NCBI RefSeq assembly: GCF_014635585.1
Contig: NZ_BMDC01000002.1
Location: 124,001 to 188,000 of the forward strand
DNA length: 64,000 nucleotides
Origin: Rothia aerolata
Lineage (GTDB): Bacteria; Actinomycetota; Actinomycetes; Actinomycetales; Micrococcaceae
Direction: 5' to 3'
Numbering within the stretch: the stretch's first letter is position 1; the number at the start of each line of letters is the position of its first letter. Below the pieces are notes generated by a model that made no database searches, had not been told where the DNA came from, and worked only from the letters and a program-made list of their open reading frames with translations. Both the position numbers and the translations under genes were made by a program. Shown piece by piece: positions 8,623-17,372 of the stretch.

Positions 8623-9813
8623 CTACTCAGTGCCGTCCGCAATCAGTGAGGCGGCTCGGGTTGCTGAAGCCCGTAGCTCCTCAAGCCGGTCTGCCTCTCC
8701 GGTGATATTGATATGGCCAATTTTACGGCCGGCGCGCACGCCCTTGCCGTAGAAATGCACCTTAGCTGCCGGTTCTTTCTCCATTGCCTGCGGAATCATG
8801 CCAAAGATGTCTTGGTTGCTACCGCCCAGGAAGTTCTTCATGATGGCAACCCCGCCCTTGACCTCGGTGGCACCCAGCGGCCAGTTCAGTACCGCCCGCA
8901 GGTGCTGCTCGAACTGGCTGGTCACCGAACCGTCCTGGGTCCAGTGGCCGGAGTTATGAGGGCGCATGGCAAGCTCATTGACCAAGAACCCGCTGTCGGT
9001 GCCGGGCACCTCAAAGAGTTCTGCCGCCATTACACCGGTTACGCCCAGCTTAGAGGCGATAGTGACGGCGGCCGCGGCGGCTGCTTCTGCAACCTCGGCT
9101 GAGATACCGGGGGCGGGGGCAATCACCTCGTCACAGACCGAGTTCACCTGAATAGACTCGGCGACCGGCCAGGCCTTTACCTCGCCCGAATCCCGGCGGG
9201 CCACCAGGGCTGAAAGCTCGCGGGTGAAGGGCACCTTCTCCTCCGCCAGCAGGGAGGAGAAATCCTCGCGGTCTGCCAGCCCTGCGAACCACTCCTTAAC
9301 GGTCTGCGACTGCGCCTCAGCGGCGTCGTCCAGAACCAGCACCCCTTTGCCGTCATAGCCGCCGCGCGGAGTCTTCAACACCACAGGCCAACCAATTTCT
9401 TCACCGAAGTCTAAAAGCTCATCGAGGTTAGCCACCTCTGCCCAGCGGGGGTTGGGCAGGCCCAACCGCTCCACAGCCTTGCGCATTTCGAGCTTGTCTT
9501 GGGCGTAGACCAGGGCATCGGGCCTGGGCTGAACGTTAACTCCCTCGGCAATGAGCCGCTGCAAAAAATCGGTGGGGACATGCTCGTGGTCGAAGGTCAG
9601 TACATCGACCTCAGCGGCAAAGGCCCGCAGCGCCTCAAAATCTTTATAGTCGCCCACGGGAGCCTGGGGCACCACCTGCACGGCACAGACCTCGGGGGAT
9701 TCGGCAAGAACGCGCAAATCCACCCCCAGCTCGTGGGCCGCGGGAGCCATCATGCGGGCAAGCTGCCCGCCACCAACAACGCCAATTTTTGGTCCGGTTA
9801 TAGGATAAGTCAC
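8623..9813 (-). CDS. purK: N5-carboxyaminoimidazole ribonucleotide synthase
   Basis: PurK is an ATP-grasp ligase that makes N5-CAIR from AIR, bicarbonate and ATP. The 396-aa length is normal for the family. The N-terminal GVVGGGQLARMMA dinucleotide-like loop, the ATP-grasp core (GWPVVLKTPRGGYDGKGV) and the C-terminal LAMRPHNSGHWTQ with the metal-binding Glu/Asn region are present. It precedes purE in a two-gene operon. It is divergent from the GtrA gene, with about 124 bp between the two starts. Confidence 0.95.
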   Translation of the reverse strand: MTYPITGPKIGVVGGGQLARMMAPAAHELGVDLRVLAESPEVCAVQVVPQAPVGDYKDFEALRAFAAEVDVLTFDHEHVPTDFLQRLIAEGVNVQPRPDALVYAQDKLEMRKAVERLGLPNPRWAEVANLDELLDFGEEIGWPVVLKTPRGGYDGKGVLVLDDAAEAQSQTVKEWFAGLADREDFSSLLAEEKVPFTRELSALVARRDSGEVKAWPVAESIQVNSVCDEVIAPAPGISAEVAEAAAAAAVTIASKLGVTGVMAAELFEVPGTDSGFLVNELAMRPHNSGHWTQDGSVTSQFEQHLRAVLNWPLGATEVKGGVAIMKNFLGGSNQDIFGMIPQAMEKEPAAKVHFYGKGVRAGRKIGHINITGEADRLEELRASATRAASLIADGTE

Positions 9814-9937
9814 TCTCTTAGGCTACCGCTTTATGAGCTGATAAGGAAAAAGTTTCACCGCCGCATCAGGGCCTAAAGCTCCCATGAATATAGACTTGAC
9901 CTGAAAAAGTGTGTGTAAAGGATTGAGGAACATCCCT

Positions 9938-10513
9938 GTGGCTTCGATAAAAGAGCGGTTTAACTACGTCTGGCATCTCTTCGTCAAGGAGATTTTGCAG
10001 TTTGCCACCGTGGGCGGGCTCGCCTTTATCGTCAACGCCTCGGTGACCTGGTTTCTCATGCACTCGATCTTTGCCGACTCCCACGGCAAGGCAAAGATCG
10101 TGGCCGGTGTGGTGGCAACCCTCTTCTCCTGGATCATGAACCGTCTCTGGACCTTCCGCTCCAAGCGCACCGACAACAAATGGCGTGAAGCGGTGGAATT
10201 CGCCCTGGTCAACGCCATTGGCATTGCCGTGGAGTTCGGCTGCGTGGTCTTTAGCTACTATGTGCTGGGCCTGACCTCACCCACCGCCTCCTTCATCTCG
10301 GGCACCATCGTGGGCACGGTGCTGGGCACCATTCTGCGCTACTTCATGTACCGCTTCTGGGTCTTCGGCAAGAACAAGGGCGCCCAAGACCTCACCCGCG
10401 AAGAAGAAATCGCGGGCTTCCTCGAACAGGCCACCGACGTGATGACAGGCCGCCTCCCCGTCATCCGCAAAGACCAGATGAAGTCCACCACCGAAATCCG
10501 CGACGAGGACTAG
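9938..10513 (+). CDS. GtrA-family membrane protein
   Basis: GtrA proteins are small four-helix membrane proteins thought to help move polyprenyl-phosphate-linked sugars across the membrane during surface-glycan modification. GTG 9938 is chosen because TTGAGGA lies 8 bases before it; the in-frame codon at 9911 has no ribosome site. The resulting 191 aa carry the family opening FATVGGLAFIVNASVTW, three further hydrophobic stretches and the conserved RLWTFRSK and YRFWVFGKNKG motifs. A charged tail of about 45 residues follows. Downstream is a TIGR03089 gene after 18 bp. The family call is good; the sugar donor is unknown. Confidence 0.88.
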   Translation: MASIKERFNYVWHLFVKEILQFATVGGLAFIVNASVTWFLMHSIFADSHGKAKIVAGVVATLFSWIMNRLWTFRSKRTDNKWREAVEFALVNAIGIAVEFGCVVFSYYVLGLTSPTASFISGTIVGTVLGTILRYFMYRFWVFGKNKGAQDLTREEEIAGFLEQATDVMTGRLPVIRKDQMKSTTEIRDED

Positions 10514-10531
10514 CCCTGCTAGCCTGGTCTT

Positions 10532-11296
10532 ATGGCTCTTAACTCTCTCGAACAGTTTTTCTCCGCCCTGCGATCCCGCCAAACGCCCGCCCTGCTCTGG
10601 TATTCGCAGCCGGGGGAGCGCATTGAACTTTCGGGCCGCGTGCTTGAGAACTGGGTGGCTAAAACCGCCAATTTTCTGGTGGACGAGTGCGAGGTGGAAT
10701 CCGGCGACACCGTCACACTGGCCATGCCCACCCACTGGCGCTCGCTGGTGATTGCCCTGGCTGCCCTGCGCACCGGCGCGCAACTACAGTTGCTAGAGCA
10801 GGGGCAGGACGCCGCTGGGGCGGCTCAGTCGGGAGAGGTCTGCTTTGCCTTTGACCCCGAGGTACTTGACGGTCTTGAGATTGACTATCCGGTCTTGGTT
10901 GACCGGGGCCCGCTCTCACCGCGGTATATGGGGGAGCTTCCTGCCGGGGCGGTGGACTACTGCGCCGAGGTTCGAGCCCACGGCGACGTCTATTCCCAGT
11001 TTGAAACCCCGCAAGCAAACCAGCCCGCTTTCGCCGGGCTCTCGCTGACCTATGAGAACCTGCTGGCCGAGCTCGCCAGCTCAGCACAGCAGCTGGCGGA
11101 GCAGAGCGAAGCGCCCTCCGTGCAAATGAGCGAACCCGACTTTGTGACAGCCGACTACCTGAAGAATTTTCTCGAGCTACTGGCAGCCGGCCGCGGCGTC
11201 GTCGTCCTCGACCCCGCCCTTGAGTGGGAACCAACACGGGTGCAGAAGGTGCTTGCCGACGAAAAGGCCGAAGTTCTCCCAGGTCAGAGCTCATAA
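10532..11296 (+). CDS. TIGR03089-type protein, AMP-binding-enzyme-like
   Basis: This 254-aa protein is of unknown function and resembles an actinobacterial family distantly related to the N-terminal part of adenylate-forming (AMP-binding) enzymes: ALLWYSQPGERIELSGRVLENWVAKTAN-like beginning, then DTVTLAMPTHWRSLVIALAALRTGA. The P-loop-like Ser/Thr/Gly motif and the C-terminal lid of true acyl-CoA synthetases are absent, so ligase activity is unlikely. It follows the GtrA gene by 18 bp and ends before a possible hairpin (AAAGGCT 11300-11306 with AGCCTTT 11346-11352). The ribosome site is weak. Confidence 0.7.
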   Translation: MALNSLEQFFSALRSRQTPALLWYSQPGERIELSGRVLENWVAKTANFLVDECEVESGDTVTLAMPTHWRSLVIALAALRTGAQLQLLEQGQDAAGAAQSGEVCFAFDPEVLDGLEIDYPVLVDRGPLSPRYMGELPAGAVDYCAEVRAHGDVYSQFETPQANQPAFAGLSLTYENLLAELASSAQQLAEQSEAPSVQMSEPDFVTADYLKNFLELLAAGRGVVVLDPALEWEPTRVQKVLADEKAEVLPGQSS

Positions 11297-11425
11297 ATTA
11301 AAGGCTGTGGGCGGAAAGCGCTAAAGAAAAGACAGCGAAACCGCAAGCCTTTGGGGCTAATACCACAAAACCTTGCCCGACACGTGCCGAATGAGGTCGT
11401 GAAACCATAAATTTTTTCTCTCAGC

Positions 11426-11455
11426 TTGACTAATAGGGGCTTACACACGTGTAAT
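11426..11455 (+). promoter_or_regulatory. Likely promoter of whiB
   Basis: TTGACT (11426-11431) and TGTAAT (11450-11455) are 18 bp apart. Transcription would begin near 11461-11463, which leaves the GTG at 11475 almost without leader and favours the ATG at 11502 as the whiB start. Confidence 0.55.
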
Positions 11456-11501
11456 TAGGAGCAGGGTTTTTACCGTGTTAGGGAATATGGAAGGAATTGA
11501 C

Positions 11502-11948
11502 ATGGGTTTTGGCGCTGACCATCGTGGCGGCCAGGCCCGGTTTTTCACTATGCAATCCAGTCAATATCTAGAAGAGCAGGCAAACGCATTTTTGGCAGCG
11601 GCAGACTCCAGGGATAAGGCAGCCGCACCGGCTCAGAAGAAGAACGTTGATTTGTTCTCTTCAGACCCTGAGGCCCTATCGCTGTGGGAAGCCGCGGCTG
11701 GTCTGTATAGCACCGACGGCGACGACGGGGAGTTGGCCTGGCAGGCCGATGCCCTGTGCGCGCAGACCGATCCTGAGGCTTTTTTCCCTGAAAAGGGTGG
11801 TTCTACTCGTGACGCCAAGCGCGTGTGCAGCGAGTGCCCGGTTCGTGAAGCCTGCCTAGAGTACGCTATGGATAATGACGAACGCTTCGGTATTTGGGGC
11901 GGTTTGTCTGAGCGTGAGCGCCGCCGTTTGCGCAAGCAGGCAGTTTAG
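11502..11948 (+). CDS. WhiB-family iron-sulfur transcription regulator
   Basis: Wbl proteins bind a 4Fe-4S cluster and regulate transcription with sigma-A in actinobacteria, often in cell division, redox sensing or stress. The four cluster ligands are C86, C109, C112 and C118 (ALCAQTDPEAFFP, then RVCSECPVREACLEYA), followed by the GIWGG turn and a basic tail, RERRRLRKQAV. Start ATG 11502 has AAGGA six bases before it and fits the promoter position; ATG 11487 and GTG 11475 are alternatives adding 5 and 9 residues. The protein is 148 aa with a long, Ala/Asp-rich N-terminus. The layout with DUF3499 next door resembles WhiB2-like loci, which is an inference. Confidence 0.92.
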   Translation: MGFGADHRGGQARFFTMQSSQYLEEQANAFLAAADSRDKAAAPAQKKNVDLFSSDPEALSLWEAAAGLYSTDGDDGELAWQADALCAQTDPEAFFPEKGGSTRDAKRVCSECPVREACLEYAMDNDERFGIWGGLSERERRRLRKQAV

Positions 11949-11966
11949 TAGAGAAGGAACCGGAAT

Positions 11967-12245
11967 ATGGCTAAAGCTCGTTTGTGTTCGAGGCAGACGT
12001 GTACCCGCGAAGCTGTTTACACTCTGACCTATGCCTACAGCGAGTCTACTGCTGTGGTGGGGCCGCTCTCGAATGTTCGGGAACCACACGCCTATGATTT
12101 GTGCGAGTTCCACGCTTCTCGCCTGACCGCTCCTCAGGGATGGGATGTGGTGCGAGTCGGCGGAGCTCCGAAAGCCGAAGCGGGCGAGGAACATCAGTCG
12201 CAGATGAGCCAGCCTGCTTATCCGCGCCTTCGCAGTGTTGACTAG
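11967..12245 (+). CDS. DUF3499 family small protein
   Basis: This is a 92-aa actinobacterial protein of unknown function. The conserved opening CSRQTCTREAVYTLTY, the core STAVVGPLSNVREPHAYDLC and the end FHASRLTAPQGWDVVR match the DUF3499 pattern. Three cysteines and one histidine (CSRxxC and YDLCEFH) could form a zinc site. It begins 18 bp after whiB with a GAAGGAACC ribosome site and is probably co-transcribed. A hairpin GATGCT/AGCATC at 12271-12286 follows without a T-run. Confidence 0.82.
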   Translation: MAKARLCSRQTCTREAVYTLTYAYSESTAVVGPLSNVREPHAYDLCEFHASRLTAPQGWDVVRVGGAPKAEAGEEHQSQMSQPAYPRLRSVD

Positions 12246-12322
12246 CCCCCGGTCGTTCACTTTATTTTCTGATGCTGGCTAGCATCTCATCACTCGATTT
12301 TTGAAGGTGGTCTTAGCTTTTT

Positions 12323-13600
12323 ATGACTAAGCCGGAGTTTTCTGATTCACAACCGCGCACTTTCTCCCGCAGGCCTTTTTTGGCAGCGGGGGCCTCTCTG
12401 TTTGGTTTGGCCGCGCTGAGCGCCTGCTCATCTGAGAATTCATCGAGCGGGCAGAGCAGTTCTAGCCCCGCTACGCCGTCATCAACTCCCTCTGCCTCAC
12501 CCACCGAGCAGAAGAAGTTTTCCGGTGAGGTTACCATGACTCCCGAGACCGGCACCGTGGAGCTGAACCCGGTAGAGACGGTGACGGTTGCGGCTCAGGG
12601 AGCCAAACTGACTTCTGTGGAGATGACCACCGTTGACGACCAGGGCGCACCGGTGACTGCCGCCGGCGAGCTTTCCGCTGATGCTAGGCAATGGTCTACC
12701 ACCGAGACGCTTCTCTTTCACTCCGACTACACCGTTTCCTGGCGAGCCGAAGATACCGAGGGCGTAGAGGGAACCGGCGAGTTCACCGTCTCTACCGTCT
12801 CAGCGGCTAATGAGGCCGATGTTGCCCTGAATATCAGCGAGGGCGCCACCTACGGTGTGGGCATGATGATTGAGCTCAACTTCTCTGAGCCGGTGCTCAA
12901 CAAAAAAGAGGTTGAGAACGCGATTGTAGTGACCGGCGGCGGCGACCAAAAGGGTGCTGTGCGCTGGTACTCCGACTACATGGCCCGCTACCGCCCCGCC
13001 GAACACTGGGCTCCCAATTCAGCGGTAAATATCAAGGTCAACCTGCTGGGACTGGACATCGGCAACGGCATGATTGGCAATGCCAACGTTGAGCGAAACT
13101 TCATGACCGGCGATCGCCGCTACGCACTGGCCGATAACAATACCAAGACTATCAAGCTCTGGGTCAACGGCAACCTGGTACGGGAGAACCCGATTACCCT
13201 GGGCAATGAAGACTGGCCCTCGGTAGTGGGCCAGCTGGTGGTGCTGGAACAGGCGGAGAAATACTACTTCAACCCCGGTTCGCTCAACTTAGAAGAGGGC
13301 GACCCCCACTACTATGAGCCTTTCTGGGCCACCAACGTTTCGCGTCTGACCCCTTCGGGTGTTTTTGTGCACCAGGCTCTGCCCAGCGCCTACTCCTCGG
13401 TGGGCGTAGCCAATGTGTCCCACGGCTGCATTGGTATGCTTCCGGCAGATGCCAAGTTCTTCTTTGATACCTTTGCCGTGGGAGATATTGTAGAAACCAT
13501 CAATACCGGCTACCCCCAGGCTGACCCCGACGACGGTTTCGGTGACTGGAATATCCCCTTTGACAAGTACAACGACTCCAGCTGGAAGGGCAACTGGTAA
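12323..13600 (+). CDS. L,D-transpeptidase lipoprotein (YkuD family)
   Basis: This 425-aa enzyme would make 3-3 peptidoglycan crosslinks outside the cell. The N-terminus has a twin-arginine motif, SRRPFLA (R16-R17), and a lipobox, LSAC, with C35 as the lipidated cysteine, so Tat export followed by lipid anchoring is predicted. A Ser/Thr-rich linker and an Ig-like region (about 60-190) precede the YkuD domain. The catalytic block is FVHQALPSAYSSVGVAN then VSHGCIGM, with C369 nucleophile and H367. The residue after SHGCI is Gly where many YkuD proteins have Arg, but mycobacterial-type enzymes also vary there. It directly abuts the next gene. Confidence 0.92.
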   Translation: MTKPEFSDSQPRTFSRRPFLAAGASLFGLAALSACSSENSSSGQSSSSPATPSSTPSASPTEQKKFSGEVTMTPETGTVELNPVETVTVAAQGAKLTSVEMTTVDDQGAPVTAAGELSADARQWSTTETLLFHSDYTVSWRAEDTEGVEGTGEFTVSTVSAANEADVALNISEGATYGVGMMIELNFSEPVLNKKEVENAIVVTGGGDQKGAVRWYSDYMARYRPAEHWAPNSAVNIKVNLLGLDIGNGMIGNANVERNFMTGDRRYALADNNTKTIKLWVNGNLVRENPITLGNEDWPSVVGQLVVLEQAEKYYFNPGSLNLEEGDPHYYEPFWATNVSRLTPSGVFVHQALPSAYSSVGVANVSHGCIGMLPADAKFFFDTFAVGDIVETINTGYPQADPDDGFGDWNIPFDKYNDSSWKGNW

Positions 13601-14635
13601 GTGGCAGAAGGCAACGAGTGGGAGAAGCTCTCTCCGGCGATTTCGCAGCGGACAACCACAGCTGATGACCTGCTCTCTGCCCGCAGACAGGAGCGCTCCG
13701 GTTCTGTGCCTGCCCACGATAGAGATGTGTTGCAGGACGTCGTGGGGGCGGGGGAGTCCGCCCAGCCGGTAGCGGCGTCGTCCTCAGCTCCCTGGACCAG
13801 CGCCGAAAACCAGCCCGGCACCTCCACCGCTGCCGAGCAGCCAGTGGCGACCCTGGCCGAGGTCGAAGAAGAGTCCCTTTCCCGTGCTGAGGCCCGGCAG
13901 GTTGCGGTGGCTGACCGGCCCCGCTGGCTGGGGTTCCGCGCCTTTCTGATTGGTTTGGCGGTACCCATTCTGACTCTGGCAGTCTCGGTACGCGCGGTGG
14001 CCACGCCGCTGGTGCTCTGGGGAATCTACCACCGCCCGGGCTTTCCCGCAGATTCCTATGGATTTTCCACCGAGGAGCGAATGACTTTCGGCTCCTACGG
14101 GCTGGACTACATTCTCAACTTTGCTCCTGCCGACTATCTGTCTGGTCTGAAGACCGAACGCGGTACCAACCTCTTTCTCACCAGCGAAGTGCAGCACATG
14201 ACCGAGGTCAAGCACGTGCTGCTTGGTTCCATGATTTTTGCCCTGGCTGTGCTGCTGATTGCCCTGCTGGCTTCGATTTCTCTGAGAAAGCGGGCTCCCG
14301 GTGTGCTCCGCAAATCCCTCTTTGGGGGAGCGGTTTCGACCCTGGTGATTATCGCGGTGCTGGCGGTTTTGGCGGTGCTGGGTTGGGAGAGCTTCTTTAC
14401 CCGTTTCCACGAGCTGTTTTTCCCGCAGGGTAACTGGCAGTTCCGCATGTCTGACACCCTGATTCGGCTCTACCCGCCCCAGTTCTGGACTGACGCCGCC
14501 ATGCTGGTGGCACTCTTTACCCTTCTGATTACCGTGCTGCTGCTGGTGCTGACCTGGCCCACCAAGTACCGCCGGGAACTTGCACGCCGTCGGGCTGAAG
14601 AACGCGCAGAGTTGCGTGAAAAACTGAGCAAATAG
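13601..14635 (+). CDS. TIGR01906/DUF1461 family integral membrane protein
   Basis: GTG at 13601 follows the stop of the L,D-transpeptidase without a gap. The 344-aa protein has a disordered cytoplasmic N-terminus of about 105 residues rich in Ala, Ser and Glu, then four membrane segments: near residues 110-132, 200-220, 240-258 and 295-315. The first outer loop contains WGIYHRPGFPADSYGFSTEE and RMTFGSYGLDYILNF, which resemble the TIGR01906 pattern. The function is unknown. Position between a crosslinking enzyme and a protein mannosyltransferase suggests a cell-envelope role. Confidence 0.72.
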   Translation: MAEGNEWEKLSPAISQRTTTADDLLSARRQERSGSVPAHDRDVLQDVVGAGESAQPVAASSSAPWTSAENQPGTSTAAEQPVATLAEVEEESLSRAEARQVAVADRPRWLGFRAFLIGLAVPILTLAVSVRAVATPLVLWGIYHRPGFPADSYGFSTEERMTFGSYGLDYILNFAPADYLSGLKTERGTNLFLTSEVQHMTEVKHVLLGSMIFALAVLLIALLASISLRKRAPGVLRKSLFGGAVSTLVIIAVLAVLAVLGWESFFTRFHELFFPQGNWQFRMSDTLIRLYPPQFWTDAAMLVALFTLLITVLLLVLTWPTKYRRELARRRAEERAELREKLSK

Positions 14636-14642
14636 GGTAGTC

Positions 14643-16256
14643 ATGAAGCAGTCTACTAGTCACAGAGCCGTGATGACCCTGCCCCAGGCCTTTACCGCTG
14701 AGGCGTTACGAGAGCGCCTGGCGGTTGCCTGGGTGCAGGCTCCGCGTTTTGGTTGGGTAGCACCCCTGCTGGTGACCCTGCTGGCCGGGCTCATGCGCTG
14801 GTGGAATTTAGCTGACCCGCACGCGGTGGTCTTTGACGAGACCTACTACGCCAAAGACGCCTACTCCATGCTGCACTTTGGCTATGAAATGAACTGGAGC
14901 GATTCAGCCAACGACTCCTTTCTAGCGGGCAATCCCGCAGAGGGGCTAGAGGATTCCGCAGAATACGTGGTGCACCCGCCGGTGGGCAAGTGGATGATTG
15001 CTGTGGGCATGATGCTCTTTGGCGATAACAACCCGCTGGGCTGGCGAGCTGCCGCAGCCTTTACCGGCACGGTCTCCATTGCGCTTCTTGCCTACGCCGC
15101 CTGGCTTCTCTTCCGCTCGGTTACTGTTGCCACCCTGGCAGCCCTGCTGATGAGCGTAGACGGCCTGCACTTTGTGCAGTCCCGCTTTGCCCTGCTCGAC
15201 ATCTTCCTGATGTTCTGGCTACTGGCCACCTTCGTCTGCCTGCTCCTCGACCGCAGGAGCGCCCGGCGCCGGTTAGCGGCGCGCATAGCCGACCACGCGG
15301 CGTCCGCAGGCGGTATGCCCACCGATACTTTCATGAAGTTCGGGCCGCGTCTGGGCTTTCGTTACTGGCGTCTGTTAGCGGGAATCTGCGCGGGCCTGGC
15401 GGTGGGCGTGAAGTGGAACGCCCTTTTCTTTATCGCGATTTTCGGCCTGCTCACGGTTTTCTGGGACCTCAACGCTCGCAGGATAGCCGGCGTCAAACGC
15501 TGGTTCCTCGCCGGAGTTTTCCGTGACGGCCTGCCCGCCTTCTTCTACTTGATTATCGTGGGTCTGGGCGTTTACCTGCTCACCTGGGCGGGCTGGTTTA
15601 GCTCCCAGCACGCCTATGATCGGCAGTGGGCGGCCAACCACCCCTCCGAGGGCGTGCAGTGGCTGCCTCCGGCCCTGCGCTCGCTCTGGGAATACCACCG
15701 CTCCGCCTACGAGTTCCACGCCGGGCTGGACTCGCCCCACACCTACCAGTCACCTGCCTGGCAGTGGCTGATTCTGGGTAAACCAACCTCCTACTACTAC
15801 GAATCCGTTGATGGGGGCTCTGTTGGCTGCGGTGTGGAGAAGTGCTCGCAGGCGGTGCTCAACATCGGCAACCCGCTGATCTGGTGGAGCTTTATTGTGG
15901 CGGCGGTCTTCGCCCTGCTGATCTTCATGATTCGCAGGGACTGGCGCTTCGGTGCCCTCTTCGTGGTCTTCGCCGTGGGATATTTTCCCTGGTTCGCCTA
16001 CCCCCACCGCACCATGTTCTACTTCTACGCCCTTTCCTTCGAGCCCTACCTAATACTCATACTCGCAGGTCTACTGGGGCTGGCTCTGGGACGAGCGGGT
16101 GATACGGTGGCGCGCCAAAGGCTTGGCTTCGGGCTTGTAGGTATTTTTGTGGTCGTCGTGCTGCTGGTTTCAATTTTCTTCTGGCCCATCTGGACCGGAC
16201 AGACCATTCCCTACGAGCACTGGCGCTGGCGTATGTGGTTTGATGTGTGGATATAG
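14643..16256 (+). CDS. Protein O-mannosyltransferase (Pmt, GT39)
   Basis: Actinobacterial Pmt transfers mannose from polyprenyl-phosphate-mannose to Ser/Thr of secreted proteins at the outer membrane face. The protein has 537 aa and about ten hydrophobic segments. The catalytic Asp-Glu pair is in HAVVFDETYYAKDAY in the first outer loop, and the loop VVHPPVGKWMI and the GCGVEKCSQAVLNIGNPLIWW region are typical of the family. The start ATG 14643 is 7 bp after the previous stop, and RBS-like GGTAG is close by. The signal-bearing lipoproteins and the LGFP protein in this window are possible substrates; that is inference. Confidence 0.92.
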   Translation: MKQSTSHRAVMTLPQAFTAEALRERLAVAWVQAPRFGWVAPLLVTLLAGLMRWWNLADPHAVVFDETYYAKDAYSMLHFGYEMNWSDSANDSFLAGNPAEGLEDSAEYVVHPPVGKWMIAVGMMLFGDNNPLGWRAAAAFTGTVSIALLAYAAWLLFRSVTVATLAALLMSVDGLHFVQSRFALLDIFLMFWLLATFVCLLLDRRSARRRLAARIADHAASAGGMPTDTFMKFGPRLGFRYWRLLAGICAGLAVGVKWNALFFIAIFGLLTVFWDLNARRIAGVKRWFLAGVFRDGLPAFFYLIIVGLGVYLLTWAGWFSSQHAYDRQWAANHPSEGVQWLPPALRSLWEYHRSAYEFHAGLDSPHTYQSPAWQWLILGKPTSYYYESVDGGSVGCGVEKCSQAVLNIGNPLIWWSFIVAAVFALLIFMIRRDWRFGALFVVFAVGYFPWFAYPHRTMFYFYALSFEPYLILILAGLLGLALGRAGDTVARQRLGFGLVGIFVVVVLLVSIFFWPIWTGQTIPYEHWRWRMWFDVWI

Positions 16257-16282
16257 TGGTCTGGGTCCTTTTCAGTCCTCGG

Positions 16283-16312
16283 TTGACATGAGACTATGAA
16301 GTTTCCTTATTA
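16283..16312 (+). promoter_or_regulatory. Possible promoter of the DUF368 gene
   Basis: A consensus TTGACA (16283-16288) is followed after 18 bp by TTATTA (16307-16312), about 28 bp before the GTG start at 16341. The -35 matches well and the -10 is weaker. Confidence 0.5.
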
Positions 16313-16340
16313 ATTGAACTGAAAGACCTAGGATTCTTAA

Positions 16341-17288
16341 GTGACTCAGAACCCTGATCTCAAACCCGGCTCCCTTGTACTCAACGTGGTGCGGGGCGCC
16401 CTCATCGGTACCGTAGAAACCGTACCCGGTGTCTCCGGCGGTACCGTAGCTCTCGTTGTTGGCGTCTACGAGCGTTTGATTGGTGCGGCGGGCTCCGCCG
16501 TCACCGGCATTAAAGAAATTGCGGCTGGCACCTTCACAAAAGATAAGCAGCTGCGCTCCACCGGCTTAGCCCGCTTCAAGTCCCTGCCCTGGGCTCTACT
16601 GATTGCAATTTTCGTGGGCATGTTCGCCGCCCTGATTGCCATGTCGCACATTATGAGCGCCCTGGTTGAGTCACAGCCGATTCTCACCTCGGCAACCTTC
16701 TTCGGTATGGTGCTCGCCTCCCTCTACGTCCCCTACAAAATGACCGGCAAGTGGCGGGGTACCGACTACCTCTGGGCCCTCATTGCGGCCGTGGTGATTT
16801 ACTTTATTGTCTCTCTGCCCGCCGCTTCTGCCGACATGAGTAACCCCAGCCCGCTGATTATCATCGCGGCTGCTGCGGTGGCGGTCTCGGCTCTGCTGTT
16901 GCCCGGCCTCTCCGGATCTTTCCTGCTTCTGACCTTCGGCCTCTACGAGACCACCCTGGGCGCGGTCAAGGACGCCAACCTTGGCTACCTGGCTTTCTTC
17001 GCCCTGGGCGCCCTGATTGGCCTTGCAACCATCGTCAAGGGCCTGGAATGGTTGCTGGAACACAAGCACCACATCACCCTGGTTGTGCTGACCGGCGTGA
17101 TGGTGGGCGCCCTGCGCGCCCTGTGGCCCTGGACCACCGAGAACAATGACCTTCTGCCTATGGGGGAACAGGCAGGCATGGCCGTGATCATGTGCATCAT
17201 TGGCTTTGCCCTGGTCGCCGCCGTCATCATCGCCGAGCGGGTTTTCGCCGGAAAGAAGACCCGCGAGGTTGGATCAGAGGCTCTCTAG
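16341..17288 (+). CDS. DUF368 membrane protein, probable polyprenyl-phosphate transporter
   Basis: DUF368 (PopT) proteins have been shown in other bacteria to recycle undecaprenyl phosphate to the inner leaflet. The 315-aa protein has the family opening NVVRGALIGTVETVPGVSGGTVALVVGVYE, shown here as blocks RGALIGTVETVPGVSGGTVA and VGVYERLI, and a repeated LLPGLSGSFLLLTFGLYE motif in the second half, giving the inverted-repeat fold. About eight hydrophobic segments are visible. GTG 16341 is the start after a consensus-like promoter. In a strain with several polysaccharide loci, C55-P recycling would be in high demand (inference). Confidence 0.88.
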   Translation: MTQNPDLKPGSLVLNVVRGALIGTVETVPGVSGGTVALVVGVYERLIGAAGSAVTGIKEIAAGTFTKDKQLRSTGLARFKSLPWALLIAIFVGMFAALIAMSHIMSALVESQPILTSATFFGMVLASLYVPYKMTGKWRGTDYLWALIAAVVIYFIVSLPAASADMSNPSPLIIIAAAAVAVSALLLPGLSGSFLLLTFGLYETTLGAVKDANLGYLAFFALGALIGLATIVKGLEWLLEHKHHITLVVLTGVMVGALRALWPWTTENNDLLPMGEQAGMAVIMCIIGFALVAAVIIAERVFAGKKTREVGSEAL

Positions 17289-17308
17289 CGCTTGCGATGT
17301 TCAGCGTG

Positions 17309-17336
17309 CAGGCGGTCGCCAGCTAGCGACCGCCTG
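17309..17336 (+). terminator. Hairpin after the DUF368 gene
   Basis: CAGGCGGTCGC (17309-17319) pairs perfectly with GCGACCGCCTG (17326-17336) over a 6-nt loop, 20 bp after the stop. No T-run follows. It lies inside the 5' extension of the rsmI frame, which argues against the upstream in-frame start at 17292. Confidence 0.65.
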
Positions 17337-17372
17337 ACCACTGGGCTGAGGGGAGAGGATAGACTGGTAAGT